From assembly GCA_963789535.1 (NCBI GenBank), contig CAWBKU010000005.1:1178001-1242000 (forward strand): 64,000 nt of DNA, in the 5' to 3' direction. Positions within the stretch are counted from its first letter, which is position 1. Every line of letters begins with the position of its first letter. Origin of the DNA: CAVXHQ01 sp963789535 (GTDB taxonomy: Bacteria; Pseudomonadota; Alphaproteobacteria; Rhodobacterales; Rhodobacteraceae). Positions 58,744 to 64,000 of this stretch are shown here, piece after piece. The translations under genes and the position numbers were made by a program. The notes under the pieces are model-generated. The model had not been told where the DNA came from. It worked only from the letters and a program-made list of their open reading frames with translations, and did no database searches.

Positions 58744-58773
58744 GGGCCCGTGCCGGATGCACGGGCCCTTTTT
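58744..58773 (+). terminator. Rho-independent terminator after csbD-like gene
   Basis: Perfect 10-bp stem GGGCCCGTGC (58744-58753), loop CGGAT, GCACGGGCCC (58759-58768), then five T. It is 27 bp past the csbD stop. The convergent hydrolase gene begins its 3' end at 58786, just outside it. Confidence 0.9.
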
Positions 58774-58785
58774 CGCTGTTCAGCC

Positions 58786-59433
58786 TCAGGCCGGCCAGAG
58801 TTTCGGCAAGAGGTGCGACTGGGAATGGACGGCGTCGCGGTAGGTGCGCATTTCGTGCGGATCGCCGGTGGCGGCCTGCGCCAGTGCGATGGTCTTTACG
58901 ATACCGAAGCGTCGCAGATTGTGACCGCCGCCCATGATGGCCGGCAGCCAGTCGCCCTGGGTGTTGATGCACAGGGTATCCATCCGGTCCGGCAGATCCG
59001 GCCCCAGTCTGGAAAACACCGCCGGCGTCGCGAAGGTGATCGCGGGACAGTCCCAGTGATGCGCCAATAGCTGCGCGCAACAGGCGCCGAGCGAATGGCC
59101 GACGATGAGCCGTGGCCGTTCCGGCGCGAACACCCGGGCAATCTCGAAGCAATAGCGGATCACGAACTCGAGCCATCGGGTGTTGGCGATCGTTTCGTTC
59201 ACTGCGTTCCAGCCCCGGTCCCTGCCATAGCGATGGCTGAGCCCATAGACGATGCTCTGCTTGTCGAAATCCTCGTTTACCCCCGGAATGACGAGAATGT
59301 CGCTCTGGATGAAATAGCTGTGCGCATACTTCGGGCGCCGATGCACCTTCAGCGGGGGCAGCGTAAAGCCCGGATGGCCGTAGGCGGCGCAAAGCAGATG
59401 GGTGGCATGGACGGGGGAAATCGAGACGGACAT
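58786..59433 (-). CDS. Alpha/beta-hydrolase-like (lipase-type) protein
   Basis: 215 residues from ATG 59433. The nucleophile elbow is LIVGHSLGACCAQLLAHHW with Ser in GHSLG, the common lipase class 3 pattern, and a candidate Asp in CINTQGDWLPAIMGG and His in RDAVHSQSHLLPKL. An N-terminal part carries SDILVIPGVNEDFDKQSIVY. No signal peptide is seen. This looks like a DUF2974/lipase 3-like enzyme of unknown substrate. Upstream is a 212-bp divergent gap with the dehydrogenase gene in which I see no clear site. Confidence 0.75.
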   Translation of the reverse strand: MSVSISPVHATHLLCAAYGHPGFTLPPLKVHRRPKYAHSYFIQSDILVIPGVNEDFDKQSIVYGLSHRYGRDRGWNAVNETIANTRWLEFVIRYCFEIARVFAPERPRLIVGHSLGACCAQLLAHHWDCPAITFATPAVFSRLGPDLPDRMDTLCINTQGDWLPAIMGGGHNLRRFGIVKTIALAQAATGDPHEMRTYRDAVHSQSHLLPKLWPA

Positions 59434-59645
59434 GGGAAAAGGCCTTTCACGGGGCGTGGCAATGGTTTCGGTGATCCGGTGCAATGGCCCAGCCTCGCGT
59501 CGACGGCTGCCGCCTGTCAACGGCGGTTTCCCGCACCCGGCCCGGCGTCGTTTTCGGGCGTCGCAAGGTCGGCTGGCTCTGGCGAGGTTCCCTGCGAGGT
59601 GACAGATTGCGGCCAATCCGTCCGCCTGCCGCAGGAGTAGCCCGC

Positions 59646-62150
59646 ATGTCCGACACCGACCTGAAGACCCACGTAAAGGCCCTCGTCGTCGGTGGCGGCG
59701 CCGTGGGGACGTCGATCGCCTATCATCTGGCAAAGGCGGGCTGGTCGGACGTCATGCTGCTCGAACGCGACGAGTTGACGAGCGGGTCGACCTGGCATGC
59801 GGCGGGCCTGCTGCCGCTCTTCAACATGAGTTTCGCCACGACCCACATCCACAAGTATTCGGTCGATTTCTACAAGAGCCTGGAGGCCGAGACCGGCCTC
59901 AATGCCGGGTTCGCCGTCGTCGGCAACCTGCGGATGGCGCAGACCAAGGCCCGGATGGACGAATACATGGTCTATGCGACGACCGCCGAGACCTGCGATG
60001 TGCCGTTCGAGTGGCTGACGCCCGGCCAGATGAAGGACCGCTGGCCGCTGCTGCGGACCGACGACCTCGAGGGGGCGATCTATCACCCGACCGACGGCTA
60101 TATAAATCCCGCCGACGTGACCATGGCGATGGCCAAGGGCGCGCGCCAGCGGGGTGTGACCATCGAGCGGCGCTGGCAGGCGGATGCCTATGAATGGCAG
60201 GGCGACCACTGGGCCGTGACCTGCGTGAAGATGGTGGAGAAGGGCGGCAACCTGGTGCCGTCAGAGGAGACCCGCGTGATCCACGCCGAGCATGTGGTGA
60301 CGGCGACCGGCAACCACGCGCAGCGCACCGCGCGGCTGCTGGGGATCAAGACGCCCGCGATCCCGGTCGAGCATCAGTTCATCGTCACCGAACCGGACCC
60401 CGCGCTCGTCGACTGGCGCAAGACCAACGGTGAACACCCGGTGCTGCGCGACGCCGACGCCCGCTGGTATGTCCGCGAGGAACGCGGCGGCTGGATCCTC
60501 GGGCCCTATGAGGACGCAGCACCCGCGCGGTTCGCACATGGCGTCCCCGACAGCTTCCGTGCGGATCTCTTCCCGCTCGACCTCGACCGGATCGAAAAGG
60601 AATACATGGCGATGATCCACCGCCTGCCCTCGTCCGAGGAGGTCGGCCTCAAGGACGATTTTAACGGCCCGATCTGCTATACCCCCGACGGCAACCCGCT
60701 GGTCGGGCCGGCGCCGGGCCTGCGCAACATGTGGCTGGCCGAGGGGTTCTCGTTCGGGATCACCGCGGCGGGGGGCACCGGATATTACCTCGCGCAGATG
60801 ATGGTCGAGGGGGAGGCCGAGATCGACATGGCGAGCCTCGACCCCAAGCGCTATGGGTCGTGGATGACCACGGAATACGCCGCCCGCAAGAACGAGGAAT
60901 GCTATTCCCACGTCTTCATCCTGCACCACCCCGACGAGGAGCGCCCCGCCGCGCGGCCCCTGCGCACCTCGCCCGCCTACGACCGGCAGGCGGCACGCGG
61001 CGCGCAGTTCGGGCACGTCAACGGCTGGGAACGCCCGAATTATTTTGCGCCGATGGGGTTCGACGATCACGACAGCCGTTCGTTCCGGCGCGGCGGCTGG
61101 TGGGACTATGCGGTGGAGGAGGCAAAGGCCATCCGCGAGGGCGTCGGGCTGGTGGACGCGACGGCGTTCACCAAGCACATCGTCAAGGGACCGGGGGCGG
61201 CGGCGTTCCTCGACTGGTTCACCACCAACAAGTTGCCAAAGGTGGGGCGGATCAACCTGACCTATGCGCTGACGGCGGCGGGCACCACGCGGACCGAATA
61301 TACCATCGTCCGGCTGGCCGAGGACAGGTTTTACCTCGTCTCGGCGGGCGGCTGGTCGGATTACGACCGCGACTTTCTGCTCAAGGCCGTCGAGGACAAG
61401 GAGGCCGATTTCGGGCGGATCGAGGTGCAGGACGTGACGACCCAGTGGGGCGTCTTCGCCATCGCCGGGCCGAAATCGCGCGACGTGCTGGCATCGGTGA
61501 TCGTGGATGCGGACCCGGCGACGGCGCTGTCGAACAAGCGGTTTCCGTGGTTGAGCGCGCGCCAGATCGAACTCGGCATGTGCCCGGTCAACGCGATCCG
61601 TGTCGCCTATACCGGCGAACTCGGCTGGGAGCTGCACCACCCGATCGAGATGCAGAACTACCTCTTCGACCTGCTGGAAAAGGCGGGCGCGCCGCATGGG
61701 ATGAAGCTCGTCGGCGCCCGCGCGCAGAACTGGCTGCGGCAGGAAAAGAGCTATCGCGCGTTCGGCACCGAACTCGGGCGGGACGCGACCCCGCTCGAGG
61801 CGGACCTGCCGCGGTTCGTGGACCTCGGGAAGGACTTTCACGGCAAGGCGGCGCTGGAGGCCATCGGCGTGCGCAGCAAATGCGTCACGCTGCTGATCGA
61901 CGGACCGGCGGACGCGGACCCCTGGGGCCGTGAGGTGCTGTTCCATGGCGATACGCGCGTCGGGCGCCTGACCTCGGGCGGTTATTCGGTGGCCTTCGGC
62001 AAGAGCATCGGCATGGGCTATGTGCGGCCCGATCTGGCGGTGCCGGGCACGAAGCTCAAGGTGCGGATGTTCCGCGAGCTGTGGGATGCCGAGATCGCCC
62101 CCGACAGCCCCTATGATCCGGCGAACGCCGCGATCCGGGTGGACGGCTAG
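59646..62150 (+). CDS. FAD-dependent oxidoreductase with GcvT-like domain (dimethylglycine/sarcosine dehydrogenase type)
   Basis: 834 residues. N-terminal DAO domain with FAD loop ALVVGGGAVGTSIAYHLAKA and GSTWHAAGLL. A central FAD-oxidase C-terminal region follows (to about 430), then a folate-binding aminomethyltransferase (GcvT) domain: WWDYAVEEAKAIREGVGLVD, YTGELGWELHHP and a C-terminal barrel (GYSVAFGKSIGMGYVRPDL). This is the architecture of dimethylglycine and sarcosine dehydrogenases, which demethylate glycine betaine breakdown products and pass one-carbon units to tetrahydrofolate. Which N-methyl substrate is used is not determined. Confidence 0.92.
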   Translation: MSDTDLKTHVKALVVGGGAVGTSIAYHLAKAGWSDVMLLERDELTSGSTWHAAGLLPLFNMSFATTHIHKYSVDFYKSLEAETGLNAGFAVVGNLRMAQTKARMDEYMVYATTAETCDVPFEWLTPGQMKDRWPLLRTDDLEGAIYHPTDGYINPADVTMAMAKGARQRGVTIERRWQADAYEWQGDHWAVTCVKMVEKGGNLVPSEETRVIHAEHVVTATGNHAQRTARLLGIKTPAIPVEHQFIVTEPDPALVDWRKTNGEHPVLRDADARWYVREERGGWILGPYEDAAPARFAHGVPDSFRADLFPLDLDRIEKEYMAMIHRLPSSEEVGLKDDFNGPICYTPDGNPLVGPAPGLRNMWLAEGFSFGITAAGGTGYYLAQMMVEGEAEIDMASLDPKRYGSWMTTEYAARKNEECYSHVFILHHPDEERPAARPLRTSPAYDRQAARGAQFGHVNGWERPNYFAPMGFDDHDSRSFRRGGWWDYAVEEAKAIREGVGLVDATAFTKHIVKGPGAAAFLDWFTTNKLPKVGRINLTYALTAAGTTRTEYTIVRLAEDRFYLVSAGGWSDYDRDFLLKAVEDKEADFGRIEVQDVTTQWGVFAIAGPKSRDVLASVIVDADPATALSNKRFPWLSARQIELGMCPVNAIRVAYTGELGWELHHPIEMQNYLFDLLEKAGAPHGMKLVGARAQNWLRQEKSYRAFGTELGRDATPLEADLPRFVDLGKDFHGKAALEAIGVRSKCVTLLIDGPADADPWGREVLFHGDTRVGRLTSGGYSVAFGKSIGMGYVRPDLAVPGTKLKVRMFRELWDAEIAPDSPYDPANAAIRVDG

Positions 62151-62159
62151 GCTGCGTCT

Positions 62160-62489
62160 TCAGCGGCGGCCACCGCGCCGCCGCAACCGCCACCAGTGCC
62201 GGACGCGGACCATCGCGGCGGCCAGCGGCCCCTGGAGCATCGTCACGTCGACGGCGAGCAGCAGCAGGCCGAGCGGCAGCATCCAGAGCCCGAACACCGG
62301 CAGGATCGCGAGGAACGCCCCGGCGATGAGAAATATCGCAAGCGGCACCCGCACCATCCACCAGCCGCGCGCCTGCATCCGGCCCATCGGACGCCGCAGG
62401 GCCGGGATGAGCCGATAGAGCGCCTCGAACTGGCGGTCGAAGCGGCGACGGCGCTGCGCCAGTCGCCGGGACTGTTCGTCCGGTGTCAT
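62160..62489 (-). CDS. Small basic membrane protein (PGPGW-like), unknown function
   Basis: 109 residues from ATG 62489. A charged N-terminus (SRRLAQRRRRFDRQFEALYR) precedes two hydrophobic helices (VPLAIFLIAGAFLAILPVFG and WMLPLGLLLLAVDVTMLQGP), and the tail is rich in Arg. Rhodobacterales homologues are often labelled tryptophan synthase beta in databases, but nothing in this sequence supports that function. It is probably an inner-membrane protein. Ten bases separate its stop from the dehydrogenase stop (convergent). Confidence 0.8.
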   Translation of the reverse strand: MTPDEQSRRLAQRRRRFDRQFEALYRLIPALRRPMGRMQARGWWMVRVPLAIFLIAGAFLAILPVFGLWMLPLGLLLLAVDVTMLQGPLAAAMVRVRHWWRLRRRGGRR

Positions 62490-62542
62490 CGCGACCGCAG
62501 GGTGTCGATGAGGCGCAGGGGGATCATGCGGGGGCCACCGGC

Positions 62543-63355
62543 TCAGGGTTGTCGCCGCGCCGCGACCCATTGGCGCCATCCGGCGGCCGAGCCGTTGAAG
62601 CAGTTCAGGTCCACCTGTCCCGGGATGCCGGGCACCAGGCCGGTGCCGGAATACTGCCAGAACCGCCAGTCGCTGCGGCCGTAGAGGTCGACCGGGTCGC
62701 GCGCGGTGGCGCGCAGCCACAGGTCGGTATCGGTGACATCGCCAAGGTTCATGTCGCGGTAGAACTCGATCGTCGTGTAGACGACGGGCCGGGTGCCATA
62801 CCATTGATGCAGGGCGTCGAGGAAGATCTGGATCTCCTGGCGGACCTGCGCGGCGGGCGGGCGGACCGTGCAGGTGGGCGAGAACGGCGTCCATTCCATG
62901 TCGAGGACCGGCGGCAGCGCGCCGGGGCGGCGGGGGACGTTCCGGATATACCAGGCGGCCTGTTCCGCGGCGGGACGGCAGAAGTAATAAAAGTGATAGG
63001 CGCCGACCGCGACCCCGGCAGAGGCGGCGGCGTTCCAGTGTTCTTCCAGACGGGCATCGACGATGTCGCCACCCTCGGTCGCCTTGAGGAACGCGAACGA
63101 GACGCCGTTGTCGCGGGCACGGTTCCAGTCGATGCCCGACTGATAGCGCGAGATGTCGATGCCGTGGACCGGGTAGTTTTCGGGGCGCAGGCCCTGCCAG
63201 TCGGTCGGGTTGGCATCCGAAAAGCGCGGCGCGTTGACCGGCAGGCTGCCGGGGGCCGCGGCCAGAACGGGACCCCCGGGTGCGCCGGTTCGCTGGCCGC
63301 AGGCCGTCAGGGCGAGGGCGGCGGTGGACGCAAGAAAGGTGCGGCGGTGCAGCAT
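62543..63355 (-). CDS. Glycoside hydrolase family 25 lysozyme-like lipoprotein
   Basis: 270 residues from ATG 63355. Lipoprotein or twin-arginine-like start (MLHRRTFLASTAALALTACG) with lipobox ALTAC. GH25 TIM-barrel motifs: HGIDISRYQSGIDWNRA, FAFLKATEGGDIVD, VGAYHFYYF, and catalytic-type PPVLDMEW (Asp and Glu). The C-terminal WRFWQYSGTGLVPGIPGQVD closes the barrel. It likely cleaves the glycan chain of peptidoglycan in the envelope. The Arg-Arg near the N-terminus could allow Tat export instead. Confidence 0.92.
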   Translation of the reverse strand: MLHRRTFLASTAALALTACGQRTGAPGGPVLAAAPGSLPVNAPRFSDANPTDWQGLRPENYPVHGIDISRYQSGIDWNRARDNGVSFAFLKATEGGDIVDARLEEHWNAAASAGVAVGAYHFYYFCRPAAEQAAWYIRNVPRRPGALPPVLDMEWTPFSPTCTVRPPAAQVRQEIQIFLDALHQWYGTRPVVYTTIEFYRDMNLGDVTDTDLWLRATARDPVDLYGRSDWRFWQYSGTGLVPGIPGQVDLNCFNGSAAGWRQWVAARRQP

Positions 63356-63387
63356 CGGTGTCGCTTCCGGTTGGGGGAATGGGCCGG

Positions 63388-64000
63388 TCACGCCTCTTCG
63401 ATCCGGTCGGTGGCGGGGGGCGGCGCGGGATAGAGGGCCGTGAGGGCGGCGTGCAGCTCTGGCGTGAGACCGAGGGTCATCGCGGCGAGCGAGGGGGCGA
63501 GTTGCGCCGTCGAACGGGCCGACAGGATCGGCTGCGGGCGCAATGGGTGGGCCGCGATCCATGCCACGGCGAGGGTGGCCGGGTCGTGGCCCTGCGCCGC
63601 CGCGAGGCGGGCGAGGTCGGCGGCGGCACGGTGCATGGCGGGCTGGCCATAGCGGGTGGCATATCGCTCGTCGGTGTCGAGGCGTCCGCTCTGGCCAGCG
63701 CCGTATTTGCCGGTCAGCAGGCCGCCGCCGAGCGGCGAATAGCAATAGGCCGCGATGCCCTGATCGGCGGCCATCGGCAGGATCTCGACCTCGGCCTGCC
63801 GCTTCACGATATTCAGCATCGGCTGCACCGCGTCGATCCGGGTGCCGAGGGCGGCGCAGGCGGCCTGCGCCTTCATCACCTGCCAGGCGGCATAGTTCGA
63901 GACGCCGATGTGGCGGATGGCGCCCGAGGATTGCAGTTCGGCCATCGTCTCGAAGGTTTCCTCGACCGGCGTCTCGGCGTCGAAGCGGTGCAGATACAGC
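63388..64000 (-). CDS. Aldo/keto reductase, truncated by window edge
   Basis: Only the C-terminal part (about 200 residues) lies in the window; the start is beyond 64000. Recognisable aldo/keto reductase stretches: IRHIGVSNYAAWQV, the substrate-strand MLNIVKRQAEVEILPMAADQ, AAYCYSPLGGGLLTGKY and LAVAWIAAHPLRPQPILSAR. These match the oxidoreductase group similar to YajO/Tas. Cofactor would be NADPH. The stop at 63388 is 33 bp from the GH25 start. Confidence 0.88.
   Translation of the reverse strand, partial: LYLHRFDAETPVEETFETMAELQSSGAIRHIGVSNYAAWQVMKAQAACAALGTRIDAVQPMLNIVKRQAEVEILPMAADQGIAAYCYSPLGGGLLTGKYGAGQSGRLDTDERYATRYGQPAMHRAAADLARLAAAQGHDPATLAVAWIAAHPLRPQPILSARSTAQLAPSLAAMTLGLTPELHAALTALYPAPPPATDRIEEA

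Noticed and set aside
62160..62489. Tryptophan synthase beta subunit label
   Set aside because: The protein is 109 residues with two membrane helices and no PLP-binding lysine motif, so the label sometimes applied to relatives is wrong.
1..64000. CRISPR arrays, tRNA/rRNA genes, transposases, prophage or defence gene clusters
   Set aside because: None could be recognised on either strand; the repeats seen are short interspersed palindromes and not regularly spaced arrays.

Overview
The window is GC-rich, gene-dense chromosomal DNA from an alphaproteobacterium, most likely a member of the Rhodobacterales (Rhodobacter/Paracoccus-like). Supporting signs are a glutathione-dependent formaldehyde pathway (class III alcohol dehydrogenase plus S-formylglutathione hydrolase), a second-type heat-shock sigma factor (RpoHII) behind a sigma-E-type promoter, DUF2794, PII/GlnD, CtrA-type boxes, and short palindromic intergenic repeats typical of this order. 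I see no rRNA, tRNA, CRISPR array, transposase or prophage gene.

Layout. 0.15-1.4 kb: bicarbonate transporter SbtA-like permease with its PII-like partner. 1.4-5.5 kb: two MFS carriers, a conserved hypothetical behind a perfect TTAA-N7-TTAA CtrA box, and asd (lysine/threonine branch). 5.7-9.9 kb: YdeI-like protein, GST, DapA-family aldolase, TetR regulator with a dyad upstream, serine hydrolase. 10-14.5 kb: frmA and fghA (formaldehyde detoxification) around three tandem I78-type inhibitor lipoproteins. 14.5-19.7 kb: a co-directional run of DUF188, HAD phosphatase, ornithine cyclodeaminase family, alpha/beta hydrolase, ZapE, GNAT and cobO. 19.7-24.2 kb: ThDP enzyme, FAD oxidoreductase and mnmD (possibly a split MnmC), EamA exporter. 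24.2-30.6 kb: soluble lytic transglycosylase, dapA, YcaQ, hydrolase lipoprotein, smpB. 30.7-36.6 kb: sseA, aromatic aminotransferase, trpS, rhomboid-like protein, murJ. 36.7-38.7 kb: an A/T-rich segment unlike its surroundings, carrying a LuxR-type regulator without a synthase and a divergent unknown membrane protein. 38.7-46.7 kb: glnD, LpoA-like lipoprotein, rsmI, yraN, gshB, comM. 46.8-54.3 kb: GST, cobC-like phosphatase, cobU, rpoHII, coaBC, dut, membrane-anchored MoeB/ThiF-like protein, amino-acid ABC binding protein and permease. 54.4-64 kb: M3 oligopeptidase, SH3 protein, 2-hydroxyacid dehydrogenase, DUF1328/CsbD stress pair, a dimethylglycine/sarcosine dehydrogenase-like enzyme, GH25 lysozyme and a truncated aldo/keto reductase.

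Five genes (GNAT, cobO, trpS, rhomboid, M3 peptidase) carry six single-base frameshifts. Because trpS is normally essential and several lesions are one-base length changes in short runs, sequencing or assembly indels are the simplest explanation, though genuine decay cannot be excluded.

The observations most worth following up are the LuxR segment with its 18-bp perfect dyad and flanking 12-base direct repeats, the covarying double-palindrome repeat family, a second repeat family that shares a core with the common Rhodobacterales CCTCCGGCGGG repeat, and the CtrA and sigma-E sites.
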